From NCBI RefSeq assembly GCF_004328645.1, contig NZ_CP031395.1, forward strand, positions 3,621,501 to 3,685,500: a stretch of DNA of 64,000 bases. Direction: 5' to 3'. The notes under the pieces were generated by a model that saw only the letters and a list, made by a program, of their open reading frames with translations, was not told where the DNA came from and ran no database searches. Every line of letters starts with the position of its first letter. The first letter of the stretch is position 1. The position numbers were made by a program, and so were the translations under genes. The DNA is from Hylemonella gracilis (GTDB lineage: Bacteria > Pseudomonadota > Gammaproteobacteria > Burkholderiales > Burkholderiaceae_C). This document shows, piece by piece, positions 1 to 9,534 of the stretch.

Positions 1-72
1 CAAGCCGATCAGCAGCAGGCCCAGGCGCAGGAAAAAACCCAAGACGGAGAAAAACAGGCGTTCGAAACTCAT
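1..72 (-). CDS. small hydrophobic protein, N-terminus only (cut by window edge)
   Basis: The minus strand opens with an ATG at 72 and stays open to the window edge for 24 codons. It begins MSFERLFFSVLGFFLRLGLL, which reads like a membrane segment or an uncleaved signal anchor. The start lies 22 bp after the stop of the ZIP transporter gene on the same strand, so the two are probably cotranscribed. The remainder lies outside the window and the family cannot be named. Confidence 0.5.
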   Translation of the reverse strand, partial: MSFERLFFSVLGFFLRLGLLLIGL

Positions 73-94
73 GGCGGTGAATATGGATGTGTCC

Positions 95-973
95 TCAGTG
101 GGCGTGGGCAACGGTACTGGTCAGCATGACCAGACCGATACCCACCAGCAGCCAGGCGATCTGGGCCAGGGTGGCGGACAGGCTCAGCCGTTTTTGCAGC
201 TGCGGGATCAGATCGGCCAAGGCCACATAGATGAAGCTGCTGGAAGCAATCACAAGGAAGTACGGTAGATAGTCGTGCAACCAGTCCACCAGGCACCAAC
301 CCAGCACGCCGCCCAAGGCGGTGATGGCCCCGGCCAGTGACACCTTGAGCAAGGCGGCACGGCGGGTACCGCTGGCGGCACGCAGCACGACCAGATCGCC
401 CATGTGGTGAGGCACCTCGTGCGCGAGCACGGCCACCGCGGCGATCACGCCCAGGCGCAAATCGGCCATGAACGCGGAAGCGATCAGGATGCCGTCGCCG
501 AAACAGTGCACGCTGTCCCCTGCCAGCACGGTCCAGCCACCGGACATCCGGTTGTGCGGGTCATGGGCGTGGTCATGGTGATCGTGCGCATGGACATGCC
601 CCGGATGCGCATGTGCGTGCTTTTCCCCATCGGCATCGGCGCCCAGATGGTGTTCATGGCCGTGATGCCAGAGCTCGGCCTTGTCGAGCAGGAAAAAGAA
701 CACGACACCAGCCAGCAGGATGATGAACAGGGTGTCTGTCCCGATCCCGTGGACCAGGGCATTCTGGGCTGGCACCGCCAGCCGCAGATGCGCGGCGCTT
801 TCGAACGCCTCGGGCAGCAGATGCAGAAAAGCGGCCCCCAGCAAGGCTCCCGCGGCCAGACTGAGCATGTGCTGGGTGTAGCGCACGAGGCTGGAACTCA
901 GCGCAGCGGCCAGCCAGACACTGCCAATGCCGGCGGCCACTGTGCCAAGAAGAATCGCGAAAAATGTCGTCAT
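95..973 (-). CDS. ZIP family divalent metal transporter
   Basis: A 292-residue inner-membrane protein, expected to move Zn2+ or a similar divalent metal ion into or out of the cytoplasm. Visible hallmarks are HLLPEAFE at residues 51-58, a very His-rich cytoplasmic loop at about 103-140, the TM4 signature around H156 and D160 (HCFGDG) and the TM5 signature HEVPHHMGD at 185-193. The usual HN of TM4 reads HC here. About eight hydrophobic segments fit the family length. The ATG at 973 has no Shine-Dalgarno sequence, but a GACAAT hexamer lies 7 nt upstream. The family call is firm; metal and direction are not determined by the sequence. Confidence 0.92.
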   Translation of the reverse strand: MTTFFAILLGTVAAGIGSVWLAAALSSSLVRYTQHMLSLAAGALLGAAFLHLLPEAFESAAHLRLAVPAQNALVHGIGTDTLFIILLAGVVFFFLLDKAELWHHGHEHHLGADADGEKHAHAHPGHVHAHDHHDHAHDPHNRMSGGWTVLAGDSVHCFGDGILIASAFMADLRLGVIAAVAVLAHEVPHHMGDLVVLRAASGTRRAALLKVSLAGAITALGGVLGWCLVDWLHDYLPYFLVIASSSFIYVALADLIPQLQKRLSLSATLAQIAWLLVGIGLVMLTSTVAHAH

Positions 974-1040
974 ATCCGGGATTGTCCCAGACCTGTCAAG
1001 CCCCGACGACTCCGCCGGCGGGCGGCCACTCGCCTCAGCC

Positions 1041-1952
1041 TCAGACCACGCCGTTCAACTTGAACCAGGCGAGGGCGCGCTTCCAGCCGTCCTCGGCGGC
1101 TTCCTTGCGGTAGCTGGGCCGGTAGTCGGCATGGAAGGCATGCGGTGCGTCCTTGTAGACCACGAACTGCGAAGCCTTGGCGTTGGTGTTGCCGGCCCCC
1201 AGCGCCTGCTTCATCTGGGCGATGCTCTCCTGGGGGATGCCGGTGTCGGCTTCACCATACAGGCCGAGCACGGGGCCGTTCAATTGCCCGGCCACGTCGA
1301 CCGGCTGTTTCGGCGTCAGGTCGCTGGGCGCGCCCACGAGTCGGCCATACCAGGCAACGCCAGCCTTCACGGCCGGGTTGTGCGCGGTGTACAGCCAGAC
1401 CTGCCGGCCACCCCAGCAGAAACCTGTGACCCCCACGCGCTTGAGGTCACCGCCATTCGCACCGGCCCAGGCCAGCGTCGCATCCAGATCGGATTGGACC
1501 TGCGCATCAGGCACCTTGGCAATGACCTCGCTCATGAGCTTGCCGATCTCGGTGTAACTCTTGGCATCCCCCTGACGGACGAACAGCTCGGGTGCGATGG
1601 CCAGATACCCCGCGTGCGCGAAGCGTCGGGCCACATCGGCGATGTGCTCGTGCACGCCAAAGATCTCGGACAGCACCAGCACGACGGGCAATCCCGTCTT
1701 GCCGGCGGGTTGCGCCCGGTAGGCCGGCAATTTGAAGCCGCCCTGCGCGGAGATGGTCACCTCCCCCGCCGTCAGTCCGGCGGATGACGTGGTGATCGCC
1801 GTCTGCGCCATGATGGGCAACACCGAGGCGGCGTAACCCACCCCGAGAGCGGTCTTGATGACCGTGCGCCGGCTCGCACCGGACTGGCCAGGTGGGTCGG
1901 TGGGCACCGATAAGAGGGACTTGAATTCGCTGTCCAGATCGGTGTTGAGCAT
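1041..1952 (-). CDS. dienelactone hydrolase family protein, Tat-exported
   Basis: A 303-residue alpha/beta hydrolase. A twin-arginine motif (RRTVIKTALG, R28-R29) precedes a hydrophobic stretch, suggesting Tat export. The catalytic triad of the dienelactone hydrolase family is visible: C179 in GFCWGG, D236 in YGEAD and H271 in DAPHAFHAD; E96 matches the conserved activating Glu. The start at 1952 is supported by an AGGAGG ribosome site just upstream. Dienelactone hydrolases open chloroaromatic-derived lactones, but no ortho-cleavage genes lie nearby, so the substrate is unknown. Confidence 0.88.
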   Translation of the reverse strand: MLNTDLDSEFKSLLSVPTDPPGQSGASRRTVIKTALGVGYAASVLPIMAQTAITTSSAGLTAGEVTISAQGGFKLPAYRAQPAGKTGLPVVLVLSEIFGVHEHIADVARRFAHAGYLAIAPELFVRQGDAKSYTEIGKLMSEVIAKVPDAQVQSDLDATLAWAGANGGDLKRVGVTGFCWGGRQVWLYTAHNPAVKAGVAWYGRLVGAPSDLTPKQPVDVAGQLNGPVLGLYGEADTGIPQESIAQMKQALGAGNTNAKASQFVVYKDAPHAFHADYRPSYRKEAAEDGWKRALAWFKLNGVV

Positions 1953-2073
1953 GGAAACCTCCTGCGAATGAGTGGTACGGGGCAGTCAGTGTAGGGCCCG
2001 TCCAAACCCTTGAGAGCCGGAGGGCCAGTGTCATGACGCATGCATTCCCCATCGGGCATCATGACCCCCCAAG

Positions 2074-2111
2074 AAAAAGCCCGCCACCGTTGCCGGAGGG
2101 CGGGCTTTTTT
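2074..2111 (-). terminator. intrinsic terminator, likely bidirectional
   Basis: A GC-rich stem (GCCCGCC paired with GGGCGGGC) is flanked by A5 on the left and T6 on the right, so it can act on both strands. It lies 44 bp beyond the stop of the Lys/Ala-rich peptide gene, which is on the minus strand. Confidence 0.85.
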
Positions 2112-2154
2112 CAGAAGCGTTCTTCAGGATCTTCTCAAATCCTGCGGCGGCTGT

Positions 2155-2373
2155 TCACTTGGCCGGAGCAGCGTCAGTCTTTTTCTCGGTCTTCTTTTCG
2201 GTTTTCTTTTCGGTCTTCTTCTCAACCTTCTTTTCCTTCTTCGCAGCCGGCTTGGCTTCAGCCTTGGCCGGAGCTGCTGCAGGAGCAGCAGCCGGGGCCG
2301 GAGCTTGGGCAAACACGGAGGCGGCGAAGAGACCGGCGATCAGCGTGGCGAGCAGTTTGGACATTTTGGCCAT
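2155..2373 (-). CDS. small exported Lys/Ala-rich protein with KTEK repeats
   Basis: A 72-residue protein. The start is fixed by an AGGAGA ribosome site at 2381-2386, 7 nt before the ATG at 2373. Residues 1-22 form a signal peptide ending in VFAQ. The mature part is Ala/Pro-rich and then strongly cationic, with four consecutive EKKT-type tetrads (KKVEKKTEKKTEKKTEKKT). No enzymatic motif is present and no named family is recognised. A basic, intrinsically disordered periplasmic peptide that binds polyanions is plausible but unproven. A terminator lies directly downstream, so the gene is probably monocistronic. Confidence 0.75.
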   Translation of the reverse strand: MAKMSKLLATLIAGLFAASVFAQAPAPAAAPAAAPAKAEAKPAAKKEKKVEKKTEKKTEKKTEKKTDAAPAK

Positions 2374-2599
2374 TTCAGTTTCTCCTGGGAGTTGACTCAC
2401 TAAACAACAAGACTCACATCTCCGATTTCTATCGATTTCGTGATGCGGAACGAAAGTTACCGAGCTTTTATGAAGTGCAGGTAAAGGCGGCGCAGCGGCG
2501 CGGTAAAACCTTACAAATTACCAGAGTTTTATCCACGATATGAAAACCGCCTGATGAGGTTGTAAACGGGCCTGTCACGGAGGATGTACGGGGGAAACC

Positions 2600-2872
2600 C
2601 TAGCGATAAAAGGGTTCAACCTGGCCCTTGAGCTTGAGCATCAGGGGCTGACCCTTGCGGTCCAGCGTCTTGCCTGCGGGCACCTTGATCCAGCCTTCGC
2701 TGACGCAGTACTCCTCGACATCGTGGCGTTCCTTGCCGTTGAAGCGTATGCCCACGTCGTGTTCGAACACAGCCGCCACATGGTGCGGGCTGCGGACATC
2801 GATGGACAGATGATCCGGCAATTCAGGGCGATTGGCCTGTGATCCGGCCTGGGATTCAGTATTGGCGTTCAT
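2600..2872 (-). CDS. DUF3297 family protein
   Basis: A 90-residue protein of the uncharacterised DUF3297 family. The conserved core reads [15 protein letters not shown], then [16 protein letters not shown] and [17 protein letters not shown]. No function is known. The start chosen is the ATG at 2872, which overlaps the TGA of the upstream flavin-oxidoreductase gene by 4 nt (ATGA), implying translational coupling. A second ATG at 2881 would add three residues. A GACAAT hexamer also lies 7 nt before 2872, so an independent leaderless transcript is possible. Confidence 0.88.
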   Translation of the reverse strand: MNANTESQAGSQANRPELPDHLSIDVRSPHHVAAVFEHDVGIRFNGKERHDVEEYCVSEGWIKVPAGKTLDRKGQPLMLKLKGQVEPFYR

Positions 2873-3969
2873 GCCCGCCATTGTCCGTCAGCAGCCAAGG
2901 CCGCTTCGTCCATGGGCAAGGCCTGCATGGCCGCCGCCGTCAATTCCAGCGAGCGCAGACGCAATTCGGGTTCGTACACATCCGACACCATGATGAACTC
3001 ATCGGCCTGGGTGAGTCGTGCCAATTGCGCCAGGCCCTCACGCAAGGTCTGAGGTCCGCCGATCACGGCCACGCCCAGAAAGTCGGCGATGGCGGCACGC
3101 TCCTGCGGATGCAGGCTGTCCATGTAGTGCTCGACCGGACGGGGCAGCAAACCCCGCTTGCCCGTCACGATGCCCAGCACGCGCTGGAAGGTGCTGCTGG
3201 CCAGGTAGTCGGCTTCATCGTCGCTGGGCGCGGCCACCACCGGCACGCCAATGGCGACATACGGGCGGCTCAGCACCGCCGAGGGCCGGAACAGGCTGCG
3301 GTAAAGCTCCAGCGCCTGCAGGAGATAACGCGGCGCGAAGTGGGACGCGAAGGCGTAGGGCAAGCCCAGCTCAGCGGCGAGGCGCGCGGAAAACAAGCTG
3401 GAGCCCAGCAACCAGATGGGGATGTTGGTACCCGCGCCCGGGGTGGCCGTCAGGCGCTGGCCGGGCTGGGCCGGGCCCAGCAGCCGTTGCAGTTCGGCCA
3501 CGTCCTGCGGAAAATCTTCCTCGCGTTCCACACGATCACGCCGCAGCGCGCGCATGGTCATCGGGTCAGTGCCGGGCGCGCGACCGAGGCCGAGGTCAAT
3601 GCGGTCCGGGTACAACTCGGCCAGCGTGCCGAAGGCCTCGGCCACCGTGAGCGGTGCATGGTTGGGCAACATGACCCCACCCGAGCCAACGCGAATGTGC
3701 CGGGTGGCACTTGCGATGTGGCCGATCAGCACCGCCGTGGCCGAACTTGCGATGCCCGGCATATTGTGGTGCTCGGCCAGCCAATAGCGGGTGTAGCCCA
3801 GGGCTTCGACGTGCTGTGCGGTACGCACGGCCAAGTCCAGCGCTTGGCGCACCGTGCCGCCTTCGCGCACGGCCACCAGGTCCAGCAAGGAATAGCGAGG
3901 CAGGCGCGACGCGACGCCCGATGTGTCGGTTGCGCCAGCCGGCGCGGAATGCTGTTGCAAGGTATCCAT
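2869..3969 (-). CDS. LLM-class flavin-dependent oxidoreductase (luciferase-like)
   Basis: A 366-residue protein of the bacterial luciferase-like (F420/FMN) superfamily. Typical segments are [30 protein letters not shown] and [12 protein letters not shown], which form the cofactor pocket of the TIM barrel. It resembles the MsnO8/YhbW subgroup of short LLM oxidoreductases. It needs a reduced flavin, but the substrate is unknown. The ATG at 3969 has a GACAAT hexamer 8 nt upstream and no ribosome site. Its stop overlaps the DUF3297 start. Confidence 0.88.
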   Translation of the reverse strand: MDTLQQHSAPAGATDTSGVASRLPRYSLLDLVAVREGGTVRQALDLAVRTAQHVEALGYTRYWLAEHHNMPGIASSATAVLIGHIASATRHIRVGSGGVMLPNHAPLTVAEAFGTLAELYPDRIDLGLGRAPGTDPMTMRALRRDRVEREEDFPQDVAELQRLLGPAQPGQRLTATPGAGTNIPIWLLGSSLFSARLAAELGLPYAFASHFAPRYLLQALELYRSLFRPSAVLSRPYVAIGVPVVAAPSDDEADYLASSTFQRVLGIVTGKRGLLPRPVEHYMDSLHPQERAAIADFLGVAVIGGPQTLREGLAQLARLTQADEFIMVSDVYEPELRLRSLELTAAAMQALPMDEAALAADGQWRA

Positions 3970-4037
3970 GGCCGAAGATTGTCAGCCATGCCCTTTTTCT
4001 GCGCAGGAACCGGACGAACAACCCTGCCCCGAGCAGT

Positions 4038-4754
4038 TCATCCCCGCCAGTCGAGTTGCGCCGCGCGGCGATAGCGGTACAAGAGCACCCGCACGCGCTG
4101 CACGTAGGCGCGCGTCTCGTCATAAGGCGGTACGCCAGCATAGGCGTGAACGGCCTGCGGCCCGGCGTTGTAGGCGGCCGCCGCCAGGTTCACGTCGTTG
4201 CGAAAACGCGCGAGCATCTCGGCCAGGTAACGCGCACCCCCATCGATGCTTTGTCGCGGATCGTGCGGTTGGCGCACGCCCAACGCGCGCGCCGTGGCGG
4301 GCATCAGCTGCATCAGGCCACGCGCGCCCTTGGGGGAACGCGCATCGGCCTTGAAGCCGGATTCGGCGTGGATCACCGCGCGCACCAAGGCCGGATCCAG
4401 GCCGTAACGGCGCGCCGCCGCGTTGATTTCCTTGGCGTATTCACGTTGGTACAAGGGCGTGGTGCGCCAATCCAAGCGCTCCGCGCGCAACGGTGCATCA
4501 CAAGCCTCGCAGGCAAACCGCTGCATCGTGTGGGGATTGCGGCTGGGAACACTGCCAGGAAAGACCGCCACGCCGCCTTCGGTATAGCCATAGACCTTGA
4601 TCAGGACCGGCGCAGCCGCCAAGCGATTTTCCGCGCTGGCGGACTGGGCATGGGAGGACAGCGGCGCCATCGCCAGCAGCCCGACACCGAGCGCCGACAT
4701 CAACCATTGGGGCTGGACGGGCAGGGCGCGAAGCATGATGACGAGCAAGGGCAT
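4038..4754 (-). CDS. lytic transglycosylase, SLT domain
   Basis: A 238-residue periplasmic muramidase-like protein that would cleave peptidoglycan with formation of 1,6-anhydro-muramic acid. A signal peptide runs to about residue 37 (LSSHAQ). The Slt-type catalytic domain spans about 105-225, with E131 in IHAESGF, GLMQLMP at 146-152 and AYNAGP at 194-199. The frame stays open upstream through the tRNA-Asp gene, so the longer reading is rejected. The start is the ATG at 4754, with 4736 as an alternative. It lies downstream of the tRNA terminator. Confidence 0.88.
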   Translation of the reverse strand: MPLLVIMLRALPVQPQWLMSALGVGLLAMAPLSSHAQSASAENRLAAAPVLIKVYGYTEGGVAVFPGSVPSRNPHTMQRFACEACDAPLRAERLDWRTTPLYQREYAKEINAAARRYGLDPALVRAVIHAESGFKADARSPKGARGLMQLMPATARALGVRQPHDPRQSIDGGARYLAEMLARFRNDVNLAAAAYNAGPQAVHAYAGVPPYDETRAYVQRVRVLLYRYRRAAQLDWRG

Positions 4755-4788
4755 GGTGATCTGAACAGAGATCAGGCTGACCAGGGAC

Positions 4789-4825
4789 AAAAGAAAAGGG
4801 CTTGCCGCTGGTGAGCGGCAAGCCC
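4789..4825 (-). terminator. intrinsic terminator of the tRNA array
   Basis: A perfect 12-bp stem (GGGCTTGCCGCT with AGCGGCAAGCCC, loop GGTG) is followed on the minus strand by a TTTTCTTTT tract. It begins 9 nt after the CCA end of tRNA-Asp. Confidence 0.9.
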
Positions 4826-4833
4826 TTGTATCT

Positions 4834-4910
4834 TGGCGGAGTGGACGGGACTCGAACCCGCGACCCCCGGCGTGACAGGCCGGTATTCTAACCAACTGAA
4901 CTACCACTCC
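4834..4910 (-). tRNA. tRNA-Asp (GTC)
   Basis: A 77-nt cloverleaf with a GGAGTGG/CCACTCC acceptor stem, G73 and an encoded CCA. The anticodon loop CTGTCAC gives GTC. The T-arm reads GGTTCGAGTCC. It is the last gene of a three-tRNA minus-strand array. Confidence 0.96.
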
Positions 4911-4977
4911 GCGTTGGTGTGACTTTCGCCCATCGTGCTTGATTACTCTTGCACAACAGACCAAGCGCCACAAAACT

Positions 4978-5053
4978 TGGCGACCCTACGGGGATTCGAA
5001 CCCCGGTACTCACCGTGAAAGGGTGATGTCCTAGGCCTCTAGACGATAGGGTC
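4978..5053 (-). tRNA. tRNA-Glu (TTC)
   Basis: A 76-nt cloverleaf with acceptor stem GACCCTA/TAGGGTC and an encoded CCA. The anticodon loop CTTTCAC gives TTC. The D-arm (CGTCTAGAGGCC) is typical of bacterial tRNA-Glu. It lies about 260 bp downstream of gltX, which encodes its own synthetase. Confidence 0.96.
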
Positions 5054-5132
5054 AAAACCTTGGACTTTGAAACTCCCCTCCGCATCTTGCGATGCCTCAA
5101 GGAACTTCTTAACCATCTCGCGACGCTTCAGA

Positions 5133-5208
<76 letters not shown>

Positions 5209-5298
5209 GCTTGTTGCTTTTGATGTCTGCCCCATGAACGTTGCCATTCACCTGACCTTCATCGTTTTCAGCAACCGCCGAAGCGTCGTGAGCCTCGC

Positions 5299-5328
5299 AT
5301 TATAGGGGATAAATTACGCCTTCCGCAA
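5299..5328 (-). promoter_or_regulatory. predicted promoter of the tRNA array, overlapping the gltX 3' end
   Basis: On the minus strand a perfect TATAAT (5304-5299) sits 18 bp after TTGCGG (5328-5323). The -35 lies inside the last codons of gltX. A G/C-rich discriminator (GCGAGGC) follows the -10, as is usual for stringently controlled stable-RNA promoters. Confidence 0.7.
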
Positions 5329-6741
5329 ACGGGCCAAAACTTTTTCGCGTGGGAGCAGTGCCAGCACAGCATCGAGCGACGGCGTCTGCGGCGTGCCCAG
5401 CACCAGCACGCGCACCGGCATGGCCAGTTGCGGCATTTTCAGGCCCTGATCCTTGTTCTGGGCCAGCACGTCCTTGATGGCAGCCGCGATGGTCGTCTTG
5501 TCCCAGTTCGTCAGAGCCTGCAACTGGTCCGCCAACTGCGACAACGCGGGACGGATCGTCTCGGGCAAGTGCTGCGTCCGGTCTTCCGGCCGGATCTCCA
5601 GCGCATCGCCATAGAATTTTTCAGCCCAGTCCGCCAACGCCACTGTGGTTTCGCAGCGATCCTTGAACAGGCCGCAAATGCCGGTCAGACGACTGTCCAC
5701 CGCAACGCCACGCTTGCGGAGTTGCTCCGCCACCAAGACGGCCAGCGCATCATCCGCCATCGCCTTCAAGTGCTGGGCGTTGACCCAGCGCAGCTTGGCT
5801 TCGTCGAACTGCGCGGCGCTGCGACCCAGGTGGTCGAGGTTGAACCACTCCAGAAACTGCGCGCGGCTGAAGATTTCGTCGTCGCCGTGGCTCCAGCCCA
5901 GGCGCGCGAGGTAGTTCACCATGGCATCGGGCAGATAGCCTTCGTCACGGTATTGCGTGACGGGCTTGGCGCCATGGCGCTTGGACATTTTTTCGACGTG
6001 CTTCTCGCCTTGCTCGTCAACGACTTCCGTCAGCACCGTGGGCAGGTGGGCGTAGATCGGTGGCTCCTTGCCGAAGGCGCGGAAGATATTGATTTGCCGT
6101 GGCGTGTTGTTGACGTGATCGTCACCCCGGATGACATGGGTGATGGCCATGTCGATGTCATCGACCACGACGCAGAAATTGTAGGTGGGCGTACCGTCGG
6201 GTCGCGCGATGACCAGATCGTCCAGTTCATCGTTGCTGATCTCGATGCGGCCTTTCACCTTGTCGTCCCAGACCACCGAACCACTCAGGGGGTTCTTGAA
6301 ACGCAGCACCGGCTGCACCCCCACGGGCACGGGCGGGAGGGTCTTGCCCGGCTCGGGTCGCCAGGTGCCGTCGTAACGCGGCTTCTGCTTGGCCGCCATC
6401 TGGCGCTCGCGCAACGCGTCGAGTTCTTCCACGCTCATGTAGCAGGGGTAGACATGGCCCGCGGCCTGCAACTCGGCCAGCACCTGCTTGTAGCGGTCCA
6501 TGCGCTGCATCTGGTAGAACGGCCCTTCATCGTGGTCCAGGCCCAGCCACTGCATGCCTTCGATGATGACGTCCACGGCGGCCTGCGAGGAGCGCTCTAG
6601 ATCCGTGTCCTCAATGCGCAAGATGAAGGTACCCTGGTTCGCGCGCGCGAAGGCCCAGGGGTAGAGGGCGGAACGGATGTTGCCAAGGTGGATGAAGCCG
6701 GTCGGGGACGGGGCGAAACGGGTTCTGATTTTTGTCGTCAT
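5314..6741 (-). CDS. gltX: glutamate--tRNA ligase
   Basis: A 475-residue class I aminoacyl-tRNA synthetase that charges tRNA-Glu with glutamate in the cytoplasm. The HIGH-type motif is HLGN at 18-21, inside [18 protein letters not shown] follows at 43-47 and the KMSKR motif lies at 251-255. The length matches the bacterial family. Its start is 1 nt from the metZ stop, so it is cotranscribed with purF-metZ. The cognate tRNA-Glu gene lies just downstream. Confidence 0.98.
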   Translation of the reverse strand: MTTKIRTRFAPSPTGFIHLGNIRSALYPWAFARANQGTFILRIEDTDLERSSQAAVDVIIEGMQWLGLDHDEGPFYQMQRMDRYKQVLAELQAAGHVYPCYMSVEELDALRERQMAAKQKPRYDGTWRPEPGKTLPPVPVGVQPVLRFKNPLSGSVVWDDKVKGRIEISNDELDDLVIARPDGTPTYNFCVVVDDIDMAITHVIRGDDHVNNTPRQINIFRAFGKEPPIYAHLPTVLTEVVDEQGEKHVEKMSKRHGAKPVTQYRDEGYLPDAMVNYLARLGWSHGDDEIFSRAQFLEWFNLDHLGRSAAQFDEAKLRWVNAQHLKAMADDALAVLVAEQLRKRGVAVDSRLTGICGLFKDRCETTVALADWAEKFYGDALEIRPEDRTQHLPETIRPALSQLADQLQALTNWDKTTIAAAIKDVLAQNKDQGLKMPQLAMPVRVLVLGTPQTPSLDAVLALLPREKVLARLRKA

Positions 6742-6742
6742 A

Positions 6743-7954
6743 TCAGGCCAAGGTGTTCAGACCGCGCACGAGGTCATCCTGCACGTCCTGCGGATGCTCC
6801 AGGCCCACGGCCACGCGGATCAGGCCCTGGCCGATGCCGGCCGCCTGGCGCTGCGCCTCGGACAGCTTGCCGTGGGAGGTGCTGGCCGGGTGGGTCAGCA
6901 AGGTCTTGGTGTCGCCGAGGTTGGTGCACAAGGACAGCACCTGCATGGAATCCAGCACATGGAACGCCCGCGCTCGGGCCTCTTCGGGGTGCTTCGCCTT
7001 GACCTCGAAGGACAACACAGCGCCGCCCAGACTCATCTGGCGCATCGCCAGCGCGTGCTGGGGGTGGCTGGGCAACCCGGGGTAATAGACCCGCGCCACG
7101 GCAGGGTGCTGCTCCAGCCACTGCGCCAATTCCATCGTCAGCGCGCTTTGCGCTTTCATGCGGATGTCCAGCGTCTCCATGCCCTTGAGCACAACCCAGG
7201 CGTTGAAGGGCGAGAGCACCATGCCGCTGTTTTTCTGCACGGGCAGGAACTTCTCGATCACCATCTTCTGGGTGGCGCACAAGGCTCCGGCCATGACGCG
7301 GCCCTGACCATCCAGGTACTTGGTGCCGGAATGCATGACGATGTCCGCACCCAGCGCGATCGGACGCTGCAGCGCCGGCGTGGCAAAGCAGTTGTCCACG
7401 GCGAGCCAGGCACCGGCGTCGTGCGCGAGCTCGGCCAGGGCCGAGATGTCGCAGACTTCGGTCAATGGATTGGTCGGCGTCTCGGCGAACAGCAGCTTGG
7501 TATTCGGGCGGATGGCCGCCCTCCAGGCGGCAAGATCGGTCTGCGGCACCGTGGTCGATTCAACGCCGAAGCGCGCGAACTCGGAACCGATGAGTTTGAT
7601 GGTCGAGCCAAACATGGACTGCGAGAACACCACGTGGTCGCCCGCCCTGAGCAGGGCAAAGCACATCAGCATGATGGCCGACATGCCAGAGGACGTGGCC
7701 ATGGTCGCCTCGCTGCCTTCCAGCGCGGAGAGGCGTTGCTCGAAGCTGCTCACCGTGGGATTGCCCGAGCGGCCGTAGGTGTAGCCTTCTTCCTCGCCCG
7801 CGAAACGGCGCGCAGAAGCCTCGGCGCTGGGTTGCACGTAGCCACTGGTCAGGTACAGGGCCTCGGAATTTTCGCCATACTGGCTGCGCTCGACGGCGGC
7901 GCGCACCGCCAAGGTTTGCAGCCGCAAGCCTTCGCTCTGTTTCTTCTCGCTCAT
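6743..7954 (-). CDS. metZ: O-succinylhomoserine sulfhydrylase
   Basis: A 403-residue PLP enzyme of the Cys/Met metabolism family, making homocysteine from O-succinylhomoserine and sulfide. The PLP lysine is K212 in [12 protein letters not shown]. Other signatures are [16 protein letters not shown] and FAETPTNP. The ATG at 7954 was chosen; an in-frame TTG at 7978 would overlap the purF end. Position between purF and gltX is typical for Burkholderiales and favours MetZ over cystathionine gamma-synthase. Confidence 0.93.
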   Translation of the reverse strand: MSEKKQSEGLRLQTLAVRAAVERSQYGENSEALYLTSGYVQPSAEASARRFAGEEEGYTYGRSGNPTVSSFEQRLSALEGSEATMATSSGMSAIMLMCFALLRAGDHVVFSQSMFGSTIKLIGSEFARFGVESTTVPQTDLAAWRAAIRPNTKLLFAETPTNPLTEVCDISALAELAHDAGAWLAVDNCFATPALQRPIALGADIVMHSGTKYLDGQGRVMAGALCATQKMVIEKFLPVQKNSGMVLSPFNAWVVLKGMETLDIRMKAQSALTMELAQWLEQHPAVARVYYPGLPSHPQHALAMRQMSLGGAVLSFEVKAKHPEEARARAFHVLDSMQVLSLCTNLGDTKTLLTHPASTSHGKLSEAQRQAAGIGQGLIRVAVGLEHPQDVQDDLVRGLNTLA

Positions 7955-7974
7955 GGGCCGGTCCGATCCACGAT

Positions 7975-9480
7975 TCAATCGGCCTGATGATTCGGCAAAG
8001 CCAGGCGCGAAGTGTCCATCGCGTCTTCATCGCCCTTGACACGGCTGGAGTTCATGCGCTCGATGTCCTCGGCCTGGATATCGCCGGTCACGTAGACACC
8101 ATCGAAGCACGAAGCCTCGAAACTTGCCAGATTGGTGCCAAGCTTACCGATGGCATGCTTCATGCCGTCCACATCCTGGTAGATCAGCGCATCGGCACCG
8201 ATGATCTGGCGCACTTCTTCCACCGTGCGGCCATGGGCCACCAGCTCGTGCACCGTGGGCATGTCGATGCCGTAGACGTTGGGATAACGCACCGGTGGCG
8301 CGGCGCTGGCCATGTAGACCTTGTTGGCACCGGCTTCGCGCGCCATCTGAACAATCTCACGGCTGGTGGTGCCGCGGACGATGCTGTCGTCCACCAGCAG
8401 CACGTTGCGCCCCTTGAATTCACTGGTGATGACATTGAGCTTTTGGCGCACGCTTTTCTGGCGTACCCCCTGCCCCGGCATGATGAAGGTGCGCCCGACA
8501 TAGCGGTTCTTCACGAAACCTTCGCGGTAGGGCAGGCCCAGCAGTTGCGCCAACTGCATGGCGCTGGGACGGCTGGATTCCGGGATCGGGATCACCACGT
8601 CGATCTCGCTGGGTGGCACGGTGGAGATCACGCGCTTGGCCAGCGACTCGCCGAGGTTCAGCCGCGCCTGGTAGACCGAGATGCCGTCCATCACGGAATC
8701 GGGCCGGGCCAAGTAGACGAACTCGAAGATACAGGGATTGAGGCGCGGCACGTCCACGCATTGCTGGGCGCTGATCTGGCCTTCCAGGTTGACGAAGATC
8801 GCCTCGCCCGGCGCGATGTCGCGCTCCAGGGTGTGCCCCGTGCCATCCAGGGCCACGGATTCGCTCGCGATCATCACCCCGCTCTCGGCACTGCGACCAA
8901 AGCAGAGCGGGCGGATGCCATACGGATCTCGGAAGGCCAACACGCCGTGACCCGCGATCAGGGCGATCACCGCGTAGGAACCACGGATGCGCTTGTGCAC
9001 CTGGCGCACAGCGGAGAACACATCGCCCACGCGCAGCGGTTTGCCGCGCGTGGCTTTTTCCAGCTCGTCGGCCAGCACGTTGAGCAGTACCTCGGTGTCG
9101 CTCTCGGTGTTGATGTGGCGGTGATCGGTACTGAACAGCTCGGCCTTGAGCGCTTGCGCGTTGGTCAGGTTACCGTTGTGCACAAGCACGATGCCGAAGG
9201 GCGCGTTCACATAGAAGGGCTGGGCCTCTTCCTCACTGTAGGCATTGCCGGCCGTGGGGTAGCGCACCTGCCCCAGTCCACAGTTGCCTGGCAGCGCGCG
9301 CATGTTGCGCGTGCGAAAGACATCACGCACCATGCCTTTGGCCTTGTGCATGAAAAACTTGCGGTCCTGCTGGGTCACGATGCCCGCCGCGTCCTGACCA
9401 CGGTGCTGCAGCAAAAGCAGGGAGTCGTAGATCAGTTGATTGACAGGCGCGTTGCTGACAACGCTGACGATTCCACACAT
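7975..9480 (-). CDS. purF: amidophosphoribosyltransferase
   Basis: A 501-residue protein catalysing the first committed step of purine synthesis: PRPP plus glutamine gives phosphoribosylamine. The N-terminal Ntn glutaminase domain starts MCGIVSV, with Cys2 as nucleophile. The phosphoribosyltransferase domain carries the PRPP loop VLLVDDSIVRGTTSRE near residue 370. A purine-rich ribosome site (GGGGGAAG) precedes the ATG. It lies directly after cvpA, as in many proteobacteria. Confidence 0.98.
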   Translation of the reverse strand: MCGIVSVVSNAPVNQLIYDSLLLLQHRGQDAAGIVTQQDRKFFMHKAKGMVRDVFRTRNMRALPGNCGLGQVRYPTAGNAYSEEEAQPFYVNAPFGIVLVHNGNLTNAQALKAELFSTDHRHINTESDTEVLLNVLADELEKATRGKPLRVGDVFSAVRQVHKRIRGSYAVIALIAGHGVLAFRDPYGIRPLCFGRSAESGVMIASESVALDGTGHTLERDIAPGEAIFVNLEGQISAQQCVDVPRLNPCIFEFVYLARPDSVMDGISVYQARLNLGESLAKRVISTVPPSEIDVVIPIPESSRPSAMQLAQLLGLPYREGFVKNRYVGRTFIMPGQGVRQKSVRQKLNVITSEFKGRNVLLVDDSIVRGTTSREIVQMAREAGANKVYMASAAPPVRYPNVYGIDMPTVHELVAHGRTVEEVRQIIGADALIYQDVDGMKHAIGKLGTNLASFEASCFDGVYVTGDIQAEDIERMNSSRVKGDEDAMDTSRLALPNHQAD

Positions 9481-9534
9481 AGCGCTTCCCCCTTCAGGGC
9501 AACTTTCCCAAGCAAAACGAACAGCCGCGAACGA

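Noticed and set aside
2165..2260. Short repeated TTCTTTTCGG units as a CRISPR-like or regulatory array
   Set aside because: The units are in-frame codons of the Lys/Glu/Thr repeats of the small exported protein, without spacers.
4755..4973. N-terminal extension of the lytic transglycosylase
   Set aside because: The extension would run through the terminator and tRNA-Asp; a signal peptide begins at 4754.
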